64,000 bases of DNA. It comes from a virus. Shown here piece after piece: positions 15,600-23,575 of this stretch; within the stretch, counting starts at the first letter, position 1; the number at the start of each line of letters is the position of its first letter. The position numbers were made by a program, and so were the translations under genes. The stretch is from the IMG/VR virus record IMGVR_UViG_3300025164_000635, positions 31,305-95,304 of that record. One strand, 5' to 3'. Under the pieces are notes generated by a model. That model was not told where the DNA came from. It worked only from the letters and a program-made list of their open reading frames with translations, and ran no database searches.

Positions 15600-17455
15600 C
15601 GCCGATCCCTCCGGGTCTGTGTTCGTGCTCCTCGATAGGAGCTTCTCGGCAGCCTCACCATCTCTTCGTCATCACTGGCCGGCATGGGTTTCAGATCTTC
15701 GTTGATCCTGAACTTATCGACCACCCTACTCCAAAGAGTCCCTTCGTACCTGACCGCCAAGCAGTATACAAACAAAGAGGCAATCACGTCATCGGACAAC
15801 TTATCGTGCCCCGGCCCCTTTTCCCGGTAAACGCCGCCTTGATACCAAAGAGCGGTCAGCTTCGGCCAGGCAAAATGACTATCTTGCGCCAAGAGCGTAA
15901 ATAGAGACCGAGCCCAGGCTTTGTTGTTACCGGCAAACGTGACCGGCACAGTCTGATAGCTAGCGAAAACACCACTGTCCTCGAACCCGGTCAGTCCCAG
16001 ATTGGTCGCGTCGTAATAGCCCATGGCTGCGTAATCATCCATGCACTGCTTGAACGCGCTCAGCCACGGATCGTAAGTCCCATCCCCATCCAGCATCCCA
16101 AAATAGACTAACGGGATTGGTTTCACCATGAAGGTCGTCAAATCAAGCGCCAATACGGTCGGCACATTCTGGTCACTCAGCTGGGCCGGATACGACTTTC
16201 CCGGATCGCCCACCACAATGTAGCTATGTCGCGCAATTGGCGGCACTCGATACCGGATGACGCCCATTTCCCCTCGACTCTCAGACGGGATCCGCTCGGC
16301 CAGTAAGTCCTTATCCATCTCTTCATCGTGGCACCGATTGAAAAGCACTTCTGGCAATAGCCGATTCAGGCTCGAGGAGTTCGTATCCCCACCCAACCAA
16401 CGCCTCTGCTCGGCCTCAGATAGCAAGGCCCCATGAAATGCCTTCTGCCGATCGGTGATGTAGACGTTCGCGTCTCGGTGAATCCCCTCCACGTAGCGTG
16501 CCTTCACCAAAGGATCGTTCTTCTCGGCCAGCGTCCTGATGCGTCCTTTGAGCACTTCCAACTCAGGATTCAACATCCCGTCTTCGGGTGGGTTCGTCAG
16601 CATGGTCAGTTTCGACCACATATCCTCACCATTCGCCCGTTGTCCGCGCGAACGGGTCATGAGTGTTCCCAAAGCGGCCACAATACCCATGAGGTACTGC
16701 ACCTCGTCCACATTCAGCCAATCCACATTCTTCCCGGTAATGTTCTGCGCTGTGCCATCTCGCCCAATCGTTTGACACACAAACCGGCTCTCATATTGCG
16801 GCCCAAAGGGACTCCGAATCACCACGGTCGGGTGTGGCTTTGAGACAAACAACTCGCCCCCACGAGTCATCTCTACAAATTTCGTGAAGGGCGTATCGGT
16901 GCACCACTTTGTCAACTCTTCCACCATCAATACGGCCTGATTCTCGGTGGGCGCCACGTTCAGGAACCGGAAGCCCGGATACAACGCACAGCACCCCAGG
17001 CCCGCCACGGCTACCGCACTCGTCTTGCTCGTCCCGGTCCCCGTGATGGCCAGCACGACCGCCACACTCGGATCGATCAACCCATTCTGTATCACCCACG
17101 GCAAAAAGAGATACCCATGCGGATACAAGAAGTCTGGCTCAGCCAGCTCTGTCCAGCGCGTCTCAATACGCATGAGGCCAAACCCCTCGACCTCCAGTTT
17201 CATCTCCTGCTCCGGCCGGCCCGCCTGCACCCACATCTCGTGCAACTGACCGTACTCAAAAAGAGACCGGTAATGGCCAGTCTCACCCCCTTCCGCCCGC
17301 CAGCGAGTCCCCCCGCCTGGCAAGCGCATGTAGTAGTTCGTCAGCACATTCAGGTCACCGTCGCGTGCCTCCTTCAATACCCGCATGTCTGACGGCTCCG
17401 CCAGCGACTCAAATCGCTTCATCCACCTCGATAACGCCCTCTCGTCCGCCCTCAT
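15596..17455 (-). CDS. terL: Terminase large subunit (packaging ATPase-nuclease)
   Basis: This 619-aa protein powers DNA packaging and cuts concatemers. The ATPase half has a deviant Walker A (TGTGTSKT, residues 138-145, with Ser where Gly is usual) and Walker B NVDEV (D250-E251). The nuclease half has YIVVGDPGKS (D416) and a late acidic motif SDDVIASL. Start ATG 17455 is preferred because it follows GGAAGGGGGATGG and forms an ATGA overlap with the upstream gene; a start at 17494 is possible. Length and motifs fit a TerL. Confidence 0.9.
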   Translation of the reverse strand: MRADERALSRWMKRFESLAEPSDMRVLKEARDGDLNVLTNYYMRLPGGGTRWRAEGGETGHYRSLFEYGQLHEMWVQAGRPEQEMKLEVEGFGLMRIETRWTELAEPDFLYPHGYLFLPWVIQNGLIDPSVAVVLAITGTGTSKTSAVAVAGLGCCALYPGFRFLNVAPTENQAVLMVEELTKWCTDTPFTKFVEMTRGGELFVSKPHPTVVIRSPFGPQYESRFVCQTIGRDGTAQNITGKNVDWLNVDEVQYLMGIVAALGTLMTRSRGQRANGEDMWSKLTMLTNPPEDGMLNPELEVLKGRIRTLAEKNDPLVKARYVEGIHRDANVYITDRQKAFHGALLSEAEQRRWLGGDTNSSSLNRLLPEVLFNRCHDEEMDKDLLAERIPSESRGEMGVIRYRVPPIARHSYIVVGDPGKSYPAQLSDQNVPTVLALDLTTFMVKPIPLVYFGMLDGDGTYDPWLSAFKQCMDDYAAMGYYDATNLGLTGFEDSGVFASYQTVPVTFAGNNKAWARSLFTLLAQDSHFAWPKLTALWYQGGVYREKGPGHDKLSDDVIASLFVYCLAVRYEGTLWSRVVDKFRINEDLKPMPASDDEEMVRLPRSSYRGARTQTRRDRR

Positions 17456-17640
17456 CCATCCCCCTTCCCTACAGGTGGAGTCTTGCCCCACCATTCCGTG
17501 CGTCTGGAGACCGCCTCATCAAAGGCGTCCAGACAGCTAATTAGAAACTGCGCCAGGATGAAGTCCGGCGTGTCCGACCGATTCTCCATGCTGTTCTCGT
17601 TCAGCAACACCGTCAGCTTGTCCCGAAATCCGTCACTCAT
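17452..17640 (-). CDS. Small conserved protein upstream of terminase
   Basis: This 62-aa protein has the core TPDFILAQFLISCLDAFDEAV and ends WWGKTPPVGKGDG, a pattern seen in small proteins of many tailed phages and of unknown function. It is coupled by ATGA overlaps to both the coiled-coil gene before it and the terminase after it. It is too short for a typical small terminase. Confidence 0.65.
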   Translation of the reverse strand: MSDGFRDKLTVLLNENSMENRSDTPDFILAQFLISCLDAFDEAVSRRTEWWGKTPPVGKGDG

Positions 17641-17906
17641 ACCTCGAGAGCCTCCGTTATACTCTCAACCTGCCTTACCAACTCCTCCAGGCGCGTGACC
17701 CGTTCCTGAAACTGGTTTGCCAACGCCACATACACCCCATTCGACTGCTCCCTGAGCGTCGGCGCCTCCATCATCGGCCGCATGACGCCCGACAGCCGCC
17801 CCTCCAGTCTCCCCAGACCCTTCTGGAGTTGCTCCAGGCTCACATCCAGCTTAACCAGTACCTCCTGCATGTGTGTCTGTTTAGCCATCTGGTCATGCTG
17901 CTGCAT
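17637..17906 (-). CDS. Small coiled-coil protein upstream of terminase
   Basis: This 89-aa protein starts at ATG 17906 behind AAGGAGGGGCAAG. Two heptad-rich segments (VLVKLDVSLEQLQKGLGRLE; RVTRLEELVRQVESITEAL) predict a coiled coil. Its place two genes before the large terminase would fit an oligomeric partner such as a reduced small terminase, but there is no DNA-binding motif. Function not established. Confidence 0.65.
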   Translation of the reverse strand: MQQHDQMAKQTHMQEVLVKLDVSLEQLQKGLGRLEGRLSGVMRPMMEAPTLREQSNGVYVALANQFQERVTRLEELVRQVESITEALEV

Positions 17907-18162
17907 CTTGCCCCTCCTTGAGATATTCTCGACTTGCCTGAATGTACGCAGGCGGCTGTGTCCAGCCCGACAACAGTGCTAACCACACCCGCCCAAATAC
18001 TAGAGCCGATAGCCTTTCTCGCAAACTCAGCCGCCAGCAGGATACGCACTGCTCCCCATCTGACCATACTGCCAGCGGCACCACTCCCCCTACCCTCTCC
18101 GAGTAACTGTGACTGCTTGGAAACAAGACCTTGTTCGCTAACCCAAAAGCCACTGGCCTCAT
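17893..18162 (-). CDS. Conserved phage protein with SCWRLSLRER motif
   Basis: This 89-aa protein contains the stretch SCWRLSLRERLSALVFGRVW then TQPP, a signature seen in hypothetical proteins of many unrelated phages. Start ATG 18162 is chosen because it overlaps (ATGA) the stop of the preceding short gene; a longer frame from 18345 would overlap that gene almost entirely. Function unknown. Confidence 0.65.
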   Translation of the reverse strand: MRPVAFGLANKVLFPSSHSYSERVGGVVPLAVWSDGEQCVSCWRLSLRERLSALVFGRVWLALLSGWTQPPAYIQASREYLKEGQDAAA

Positions 18163-18338
18163 CCCCCACCCCACCCCACCTGCTCCATCAGGGCTACCAA
18201 CGCTTCCGTCACCCGTATCCACTCGTCCCACTGCGCCACCAGACGCCTTGGCGCGTTCGCTCTCATCATCGACGCCCTCTCTATCAGCGCCCTCAACTCC
18301 CCCACCCCCAACGGCCTCAAACTCTCTTCGGTCACCAT
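18159..18338 (-). CDS. First gene of the leftward operon, small helical protein
   Basis: A 59-aa frame starts at ATG 18338 behind an excellent GAGGAGGTG ribosome site and stops in an ATGA overlap at 18159. The sequence is amphipathic-helical (LRALIERASMMRANAPRRLV, QWDEWIRVTEALVALMEQ). It is the promoter-proximal gene of the leftward block. No family is recognised. The longer frame covering the same bases lacks this ribosome site. Confidence 0.65.
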   Translation of the reverse strand: MVTEESLRPLGVGELRALIERASMMRANAPRRLVAQWDEWIRVTEALVALMEQVGWGGG

Positions 18339-18507
18339 CCCTCACACCTCCTCTTACAGAGTCCCCCTATTCTACCACTCCCCACCCTTCTCGGCCTCAC
18401 CCACGCATACAACTTGGCCGCCGGAAAAGGGAGAAATATATAAGAACAGATGGCCTTTTAGTGAAGTATAGGGCTTTCTGTCCACATCCAGGAAAGGAGA
18501 AAGTGTC
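18339..18507. promoter_or_regulatory. Divergent control region between the two transcription units
   Basis: This 169-bp gap separates the leftward structural operon from the rightward cluster. It is pyrimidine-rich on the left and has an AT-rich core (GAGAAATATATAAGAAC). On the plus strand TTGGCC (18414-18419) and TATATA (18437-18442) are 17 bases apart, a candidate rightward promoter. No comparably good leftward promoter is seen, although TAGAAT is present on the minus strand near 18370. Confidence 0.5.
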
Positions 18508-18615
18508 ATGTCACAGGTTGGTTCGTTCATTCTGTTGGTCGTGGCCGCCGTGTTCATTCTGGCTGGTGGTGGCGCAGGCGTCATCATCGGGCAACTGTTC
18601 ACGATGGGCTTCTAA
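18508..18615 (+). CDS. 35-aa single-span membrane micro-protein
   Basis: This frame starts at ATG 18508 behind GGAAAGGAGAAAGTGTC and ends TAA 18615. It encodes MSQVGSFILLVVAAVF followed by a Gly/Ile-rich stretch, giving one predicted transmembrane helix (residues 6-30). It is the first gene of the rightward cluster. Such peptides in phages can be holin-like, superinfection-exclusion or host-modulating; nothing here decides. Confidence 0.6.
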   Translation: MSQVGSFILLVVAAVFILAGGGAGVIIGQLFTMGF

Positions 18616-18715
18616 CTGAATAGCAGAGGCAGAGGGGCAACCGAAAGGTTGTGTCCCTCGCCCTCTGGGATTCAGCCGAAAGGCTATACCAAGAATCCTG
18701 GAAAGGAGAACAGCC
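18616..18715 (+). ncRNA. Structured intergenic leader A (two hairpins, GAAA loops)
   Basis: Two consecutive stem-loops precede the ribosome site of the next gene. The first (18632-18659) pairs GAGGG/CCCTC and CAACC/GGTTG around a GAAA tetraloop. The second (18668-18698) pairs GGATTC/GAATCC and inside it AGCC/GGCT around GAAA. GNRA loops on stable stems suggest a folded RNA element rather than spacer. Confidence 0.55.
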
Positions 18716-18961
18716 ATGTTGCAGATCAACCATGTCGAGATCAGGACAATCGAGGCCGCGAAACTGATGGACTTCGTGGGCAAGGCGCAACCGTCTGCTT
18801 GGGGTATCGGTCGGTATGCCCTGCAGGCAGGGCAGCCCACCATCCAGGTTGAGCAGCGGGTGTGCCATGCCGCCGCTCTTGAACTGCGCCAGTTGGCCGC
18901 AGAGAAGGACATCGCCAACCCGGCGCTGTTCGCTATTGCGGCCTATCTCGGCAATCTGTAA
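18716..18961 (+). CDS. Hypothetical 81-aa protein
   Basis: It starts at ATG 18716 behind AAAGGAGAACAGCC. The protein is Ala/Leu-rich and helical, with no Cys cluster or membrane span. It is separated from both neighbours by about 100-base structured spacers, unlike the overlapping genes elsewhere. No family is recognised. Confidence 0.6.
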   Translation: MLQINHVEIRTIEAAKLMDFVGKAQPSAWGIGRYALQAGQPTIQVEQRVCHAAALELRQLAAEKDIANPALFAIAAYLGNL

Positions 18962-19065
18962 AACAACTGAATATCGCAGAGAGGGGCTAGGCCATAGGCT
19001 TAGCTCTAATGCGGCATACCGGTCTCAAGCCCGGTAAACCCATGTCGCATAAAGGAGAAAGAGTC
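18962..19065 (+). ncRNA. Structured intergenic leader B
   Basis: After the stop comes ACAACTGAATATCG, shared with other spacers of the cluster. Hairpin 18983-19007 pairs GGGGCTAGGCC with GGCTTAGCTCT (11 pairs including G-U). Hairpin 19009-19050 pairs ATGCG/CGCAT and TACCGG/CCGGTA around TCTCAAGC, similar to the ACTAGAG loops of leaders C-E. AAAGGAG follows. Confidence 0.55.
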
Positions 19066-19257
19066 ATGCGTACAGTTATCCAGGACCGGGTAGCTTCAGA
19101 AGCTACTCGGAGAGCATACGAACGTATGATGGAGAGCAACCCAAGACCCAGCTACCAGCCTCAGTCTGAGGCCGAAGCCTGGAGACAGGCGTGGATCTCA
19201 GGCAAGGTCAGCCTAGGGGATGTCCCGGCTCGCTATCGCTCCCTCGTTGCTCGCTAA
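19066..19257 (+). CDS. Hypothetical 63-aa protein
   Basis: The start is ATG 19066, directly after AAAGGAGAAAGAGTC; a longer frame from 19009 would begin inside the leader hairpin and is rejected. The protein is charged and helical (RVASEATRRAYERMME), with a central polar stretch. Function unknown. Confidence 0.6.
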   Translation: MRTVIQDRVASEATRRAYERMMESNPRPSYQPQSEAEAWRQAWISGKVSLGDVPARYRSLVAR

Positions 19258-19372
19258 CAATCGAATATCTGCCTTCTTCCAGGAAGGCAGAGCAGGCTCA
19301 TTCTCTCGGAGGAGGATGGGCCTGCTCTGCTTTCTGGGACTAGAGCCCAGAGCAGAGAAAAGGAGAATCACC
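19258..19372 (+). ncRNA. Structured intergenic leader C (three-hairpin type)
   Basis: It opens with AATCGAATATCTG. Hairpin P1 pairs GCCTTC/GAAGGC (19271-19288). P2 is an 11-bp perfect stem, GCAGAGCAGGC (19287-19297) with GCCTGCTCTGC (19320-19330). P3 is CTGGG-ACTAGAG-CCCAG (19334-19350). The P2 right arm can instead pair CTCTGC with GCAGAG (19352-19357) around P3, so two folds exclude each other. AAAAGGAG then follows. Confidence 0.65.
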
Positions 19373-19567
19373 ATGACGTACCCGAAAGGCTACACCAACG
19401 ACTACGCTACCATCTGGGAGCAACGCATGAGCAAGGCCATCGGCCTGCACCTACACTGGCTGACTGAGGCATGCTACCAGGCCGCTCTTTACAGCGACCG
19501 CCTCACCATCCAGGCTCAGGTCAAGCTGGGCAAGCTCTACATGGCTGCCAGCAAGGGCGGCAAGTAG
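19373..19567 (+). CDS. Hypothetical 64-aa protein
   Basis: The start is ATG 19373 after AAAAGGAGAATCACC; the longer frame from 19220 covers the leader and is rejected. The sequence is aromatic- and His-containing (HLHWLTEACYQAALYSDR), with no recognised domain. It lies between structured leaders C and D. Confidence 0.6.
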   Translation: MTYPKGYTNDYATIWEQRMSKAIGLHLHWLTEACYQAALYSDRLTIQAQVKLGKLYMAASKGGK

Positions 19568-19678
19568 TCGTCAATCTACTTCTGTCTTCCCCTCCGGGAA
19601 GGCAGAGGCTTGGGTATCACGGTATCCAAGCCTCTGCCTTTCGGGACTAGAGCCCGAAGCAGAGAAAAGGAGAAACCC
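19568..19678 (+). ncRNA. Structured intergenic leader D (three-hairpin type)
   Basis: It has the same order of elements as leader C. P1 is CTTCC/GGAAG (near 19584-19600). P2 is a 13-bp stem, GGCAGAGGCTTGG with CCAAGCCTCTGCC (about 19600-19638). P3 is TTCGGG-ACTAGAG-CCCGAA. CTCTGC of P2 can also pair with GCAGAG after P3. The stems differ in sequence from leader C but keep pairing, while the P3 loop ACTAGAG is unchanged. Confidence 0.65.
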
Positions 19679-19948
19679 ATGTCTCACAAGATCATCTTCG
19701 TGCTGGTGCTGGTCGGGCTGATGCTGGCCTTCACGGCCTGTGATGCCTCGAAAGAGGCAGGCTGGACGACCTCCTGTATCCGGGAGTACAAGGCCGCCAA
19801 CGATGGGGCTGATCCGGATGCGGACACACTCAAGGCGTGCGTTGAGGCCAAGAGAGATGCTGCTGAGTCTCTCAACAAGACACTCAATCAGGGCAAGCAG
19901 CAGGCCGAAGCCCTGGTTGCTACACCCGTCCCTGACCCCAATAAGTAG
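19679..19948 (+). CDS. Small predicted lipoprotein
   Basis: The start is ATG 19679 after AAAAGGAGAAACCC. The 89-aa product opens MSHKIIFVLVLVGLMLAFTAC, a short positively charged start, a hydrophobic helix and a Cys at residue 21 preceded by F-T-A, a plausible lipobox. The mature part is charged and soluble. Phage lipoproteins often block superinfection at the envelope; that role is only a possibility here. Confidence 0.65.
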   Translation: MSHKIIFVLVLVGLMLAFTACDASKEAGWTTSCIREYKAANDGADPDADTLKACVEAKRDAAESLNKTLNQGKQQAEALVATPVPDPNK

Positions 19949-20080
19949 CAAGCTATAGACAACCAAATATCGCTTCACCCCTGCTCCCTCATGGGAGCAG
20001 ACCAGAGCCACTCTCCTGCGAGGGCGGCTCTGGTCTGCTTCTGGGACTAGAGCCCAGGCAAACAGAAAGGAGTAGTAGCC
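19949..20080 (+). ncRNA. Structured intergenic leader E (three-hairpin type)
   Basis: It opens with ACAACCAAATATCG. P1 is CTGCTCCC-TCAT-GGGAGCAG. P2 is a 14-bp stem, AGCAGACCAGAGCC with GGCTCTGGTCTGCT. P3 is CTGGG-ACTAGAG-CCCAG, identical in loop to leaders C and D. The ribosome site GAAAGGAG follows. The alternative pairing seen in C and D is weak here. Confidence 0.65.
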
Positions 20081-20575
20081 ATGTTACACAATCCGTTGTT
20101 CTGGTTCTGTGTTGCAGCTCTGCTTGTTGCTATCCATGAGCTGATCGTCCGCAATCGCAACCCCTTCTACGAGCTGGACTTGCGGGAGTATTACGAGCCG
20201 AGCTCCCAGGAAGGGGATGAGTGCCCCATCTGCGGTGTCATGGGCGGGCACGATGCCGAGATATGCACGGGTGATGAGTATGCCGGCGTGTGCCGTGAGG
20301 ACTTCTATGTCCAATTCGGCAACACCCCAGAAGTTCGGGAGCTGTATCACATCTGGGTCTCTGAGGCTAATGTGGAGTTCCGCTGGATGGTCATGGATAT
20401 GTGCGGCATGTACGGTGCCTCCGAGACCTTGGGCCGCCTCCGGGAAGCCATCAACGAGGAGCGGCCTCTCGACTTGCCATCCAGCAAAGAGATGCACCGC
20501 CGCATCCTCCGGGCTTGCCCCGATCCCGACCTCGCCCGCGGTATGGGTGAGGAGACCCTCTACAGAGTGCGATAG
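20081..20575 (+). CDS. Membrane-anchored Cys-containing protein
   Basis: This 164-aa protein has an N-terminal membrane helix (residues 5-22, LFWFCVAALLVAIHELIV) and a soluble domain starting with CPICGVMGGHDAEIC, which could hold zinc. It ends 8 bases before the next gene, whose start shares its transcript. No family is recognised. Confidence 0.65.
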   Translation: MLHNPLFWFCVAALLVAIHELIVRNRNPFYELDLREYYEPSSQEGDECPICGVMGGHDAEICTGDEYAGVCREDFYVQFGNTPEVRELYHIWVSEANVEFRWMVMDMCGMYGASETLGRLREAINEERPLDLPSSKEMHRRILRACPDPDLARGMGEETLYRVR

Positions 20576-20583
20576 GAGGAACA

Positions 20584-21003
20584 GTGGATAAGTATGTACG
20601 GGTCCGTCTGACGAGCGCTAGCCTCTTGGCGCAGTCAGATCCCTTCCCAGTGTTGTTGTGGTACGACGCCAGGAAGCGGGCCGTCCACCTGAAGGTCATC
20701 TCCAGCGCGGGTGGGCGGTATGACGTGCACCTTCGGTTCCAGGTGCACGAGGGCAAGGCTTACCTCATGGATCGGATGTGCTTCTGTGAGGACTTCGAGT
20801 CCTCGATGAAGCACTTCGACATGCTCCAGGAGCTCGGGATGCCGGTTGAGGGGAGTGCCTTGCCTCTCTATCGGGGCCTGCCCATCTGCAAGCACATCCT
20901 GCTCGGCGGTCTGAAGGTGATCGCCGAGAACTGGGTGGCCCTCTTCCTGGATGGGCAGCCGCAGGCTAAAGCCTTCCAGGAAGATGAAGTCCTGCCGTTC
21001 TAG
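20584..21003 (+). CDS. Putative SWIM-type zinc-binding protein
   Basis: This 139-aa protein starts at GTG 20584 behind AGGAGGAACA. It contains CFCEDF and, 36 residues later, ICKHILLGGL. The C-x-C...C-x-H arrangement resembles a SWIM zinc finger, a DNA/protein-binding fold, although the spacing is longer than usual. It lies directly before the putative RNA polymerase gene, separated by a structured leader. Confidence 0.55.
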   Translation: MDKYVRVRLTSASLLAQSDPFPVLLWYDARKRAVHLKVISSAGGRYDVHLRFQVHEGKAYLMDRMCFCEDFESSMKHFDMLQELGMPVEGSALPLYRGLPICKHILLGGLKVIAENWVALFLDGQPQAKAFQEDEVLPF

Positions 21004-21172
21004 CACGAGCAAAACAACACACGTGCCTCTTGTGCACTCCAATGACGCCACTGGTGTCTGGACATGCAAGAGAGGCATGTGCCATATCATGCCGAAAGGC
21101 AGCGCTTGGCCGCGTTACAGCCGATTGAACGACCTGATAGGCAGGAATCAACCTACATAAAGGAGAACAGCC
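21004..21172 (+). ncRNA. Structured leader F, upstream of the RNA polymerase-like gene
   Basis: A long hairpin at 21020-21081 pairs CACGTGCCTCTTGTGCA with TGCAAGAGAGGCATGTG (16 of 17 positions including G-U). Within its loop GACGCC/GGTGTC forms a second stem. A TGCC-GAAA-GGCA mini-hairpin follows near 21091-21102. The ribosome site AAAGGAG lies just before ATG 21173. Confidence 0.6.
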
Positions 21173-23575
21173 ATGTCGTTCACGTCATTTCGCTCTACCC
21201 GTAAGGTGGTTGTGGTGGACCGCTTCGGGCGACCCACCGGAGAGGAAAGGATTCTCTCTAACAGCCCGATCGACGCCCTGTTCCCTGACGAGAAGATCGT
21301 CATGGTGAACTGGAAGTACGAGGGCGCGAAGGCGCCCACCGCTGAAGAGTTGCGCCGGCCGATCCGCCACGGCGGCAACGAGTACCGTGGTGACTGGGCC
21401 TGGGGCAGCAGCGTCAAGCGCGGATACACTGTGGGCCTGACCCGTGACCTGCTGGTGGACACGGGATTGCTGAACTGCTGTGAGGACGCCCACCGATTCG
21501 GTCGGGCGTTCCTTGCCAACGGCCTGTATGGGGCCGGGAAGGGTGAGCTGCACATCAAGTTCGTGCCCGAAGGGACTCAGACCCTGGCCGGCCCGGTGGC
21601 GGACGGCTTCGGGTATGTGAGACGCTCGGTGGCCGAGAAGATGAATGCCGGACACGACAAGATCAAGTTCGGCACCGCGCGCGACTCGTCGCACTGGTGG
21701 CAGCGCATTCCCTGGACATCCGAGATCCAGGAAGAGCTGGAGCCGCTTCTGCGTGACAACCTGGTGGAGGCTGGTGACCCCGGGTTGTGGATGTTGAGGC
21801 AGTTAGGCGACCGCGATCAGGGTCGCCGCCACCTGGTCGAAGCCGAGCCGTTGATGGCTGAGCACCCGTATGTGGCGAACATGCTCATGAGGGTGTCCTC
21901 AGACATCCTGGCCCGGGCGGCCACGACGGTCCCCCTGAATCACGCGGTGAAGGTTACTGTGCCCGCGAACGTCCCCAACATCGCTGTGGACGGGAAAACA
22001 CTGAGCACGCGCTACCCGATCGATGCCAAGAACTCCATCCGGGCGAACAACAACACGCTCAACACCGTGGAAGCCGAGATGGAGCGGATTGCCGAGATGG
22101 AGCGGATTGCCCAGATGGAGGTCATTCAGTATGGCATGACCTCCATGGGTGACCATCCCTTCTCGGCTAAAGGCTGCGCCGGGATCGTTGACGATGATCT
22201 CCTCGATGCCGACTTCGTGTTGTGCACGAAGGACATCAAGATGGGTGACAAGAAGTTGGTGGACATCAAGGCGGAGATCGTGGTCTCGGTGACCCAGTGG
22301 TTTGCCCAGGGCGAGGCGGTCGGTGTGAATACGAAGTTCTGGGCCGACCAGGGCGGTGATTGCGACGGCGATCTGGCGTTGATCGCCGATTGCAGTGAGT
22401 TGCCCCGCCTGTGGGAGGCGGTTAGCGGGTTTGGGCTCCAGCCCACGCCCAAGCTCATCAAGACTCACACGAAGCTGGAGGACGAGGACATCCGGGGTGA
22501 GTTGGCTGAGAAATCCATGCTGAATGTGGTCGGCATGGCAGTCAACCTCATGGCTGCGACGTTTGTCACGGCCAACCGGGAAGAGATGGCCCACCGCCTG
22601 GGCTATGCGAGTGAGGCTGCCCTGGATAACGCCCTGAATTACTGGGTGAAAGCAGGCACGGATCTCTTCAAGGTGTCTGTCGACACCAAGCAGCTCATGC
22701 AAGATCTCTCTCGGTTCCAGAGCAAGCTGGTCAATGTGCTCGGTACGCTGCCGCCGTGGGTGAGCTGGCCCAACGACTGGGCCTTCACGCACGGCGTCCC
22801 GTCCTTCTGGAACGAGGACGAGATGGGTCACCTGAAGAGCGACGATCCTGTTCGGAAGAATGCCGTTCCTACCAATTCCTGGTACGACGGGACCATCGTC
22901 CAGATCATGAGGCTGACCCTGCTCGCCCTCAGCGCGATGCTGAGCCATACCCTGGCTGTGCGGCCGCTGCATGACTTCCAGAGATGGGCCCTGGTTGTGC
23001 CGGACAGTGTTCTGGGGCCCGCGATCGGTCTCCAGAAGATGTTCGTAGCCGAGTCCCAGCGCGTCAACTGGGAGTGGCCCCAGGATGTCGTCCGCTTCAG
23101 CCAGTGGTGGGCCGAGAAGGTCGCCACCTGGAAGAACGAGATGGGCCTGGATGACACCCTAGCCTGCGCTGCTATCTGGCGCGCGGCCCATGACATGCGG
23201 AGCAAATACGCCGGGGCGTCGTCTGTGTTCATGGCCTTCCCGGAAGAAGTACTGGATATTCTCCGGGATAAGCCCGGCCTCTCCAAGTTGGTGTCTGGTG
23301 TCATCCTCGGCCTGCCCGAAGTGACCGAGGAGACGGTCATCCAGGGCACCGTTCGGGAGTTCAAACGCAAGGACTCACAGTCCGGCCGGACCGTCATCCG
23401 CAAGTGCTTGGTGGACGGTAACTCGGGCCTACCCCATATGCCCGACATCAACTACCCGGGCGCGATTGCCGTCTTTGCTTCGGATCACCCGTCGCCCGAG
23501 AATGGGCTGAAGGTGACCGTCAAGGTCACCCGGCGCACCAAGAAGTCCTGGTTCGCTGATTGCATCTGCCAGTAG
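21173..23575 (+). CDS. Putative double-psi beta-barrel RNA polymerase (YonO/QDE-1-like)
   Basis: This 800-aa protein carries GGDCDGDLALIAD, with D396, D398 and D400 forming the DxDGD metal-binding motif. The preceding stretch QGEAVGVNTKFWADQGG resembles the beta-prime sequence around NADFDGD. Upstream, ADGFGYVRRSVAEKM (DGFG at 144-147) recalls the DGxG motif of two-barrel, single-chain polymerases, and basic residues such as K333 precede the catalytic barrel as expected for the first barrel. Such enzymes are known from phages (YonO, crAss-like) and eukaryotic RdRPs. It would transcribe phage genes independently of the host. Overall similarity beyond the motifs cannot be judged here. Confidence 0.65.
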   Translation: MSFTSFRSTRKVVVVDRFGRPTGEERILSNSPIDALFPDEKIVMVNWKYEGAKAPTAEELRRPIRHGGNEYRGDWAWGSSVKRGYTVGLTRDLLVDTGLLNCCEDAHRFGRAFLANGLYGAGKGELHIKFVPEGTQTLAGPVADGFGYVRRSVAEKMNAGHDKIKFGTARDSSHWWQRIPWTSEIQEELEPLLRDNLVEAGDPGLWMLRQLGDRDQGRRHLVEAEPLMAEHPYVANMLMRVSSDILARAATTVPLNHAVKVTVPANVPNIAVDGKTLSTRYPIDAKNSIRANNNTLNTVEAEMERIAEMERIAQMEVIQYGMTSMGDHPFSAKGCAGIVDDDLLDADFVLCTKDIKMGDKKLVDIKAEIVVSVTQWFAQGEAVGVNTKFWADQGGDCDGDLALIADCSELPRLWEAVSGFGLQPTPKLIKTHTKLEDEDIRGELAEKSMLNVVGMAVNLMAATFVTANREEMAHRLGYASEAALDNALNYWVKAGTDLFKVSVDTKQLMQDLSRFQSKLVNVLGTLPPWVSWPNDWAFTHGVPSFWNEDEMGHLKSDDPVRKNAVPTNSWYDGTIVQIMRLTLLALSAMLSHTLAVRPLHDFQRWALVVPDSVLGPAIGLQKMFVAESQRVNWEWPQDVVRFSQWWAEKVATWKNEMGLDDTLACAAIWRAAHDMRSKYAGASSVFMAFPEEVLDILRDKPGLSKLVSGVILGLPEVTEETVIQGTVREFKRKDSQSGRTVIRKCLVDGNSGLPHMPDINYPGAIAVFASDHPSPENGLKVTVKVTRRTKKSWFADCICQ

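Noticed and set aside
21899-22972. 357-codon leftward frame
   Set aside because: It lies inside the RNA polymerase-like gene, is rich in Gly, His and Arg as typical of a mirror frame, and has no ribosome site.
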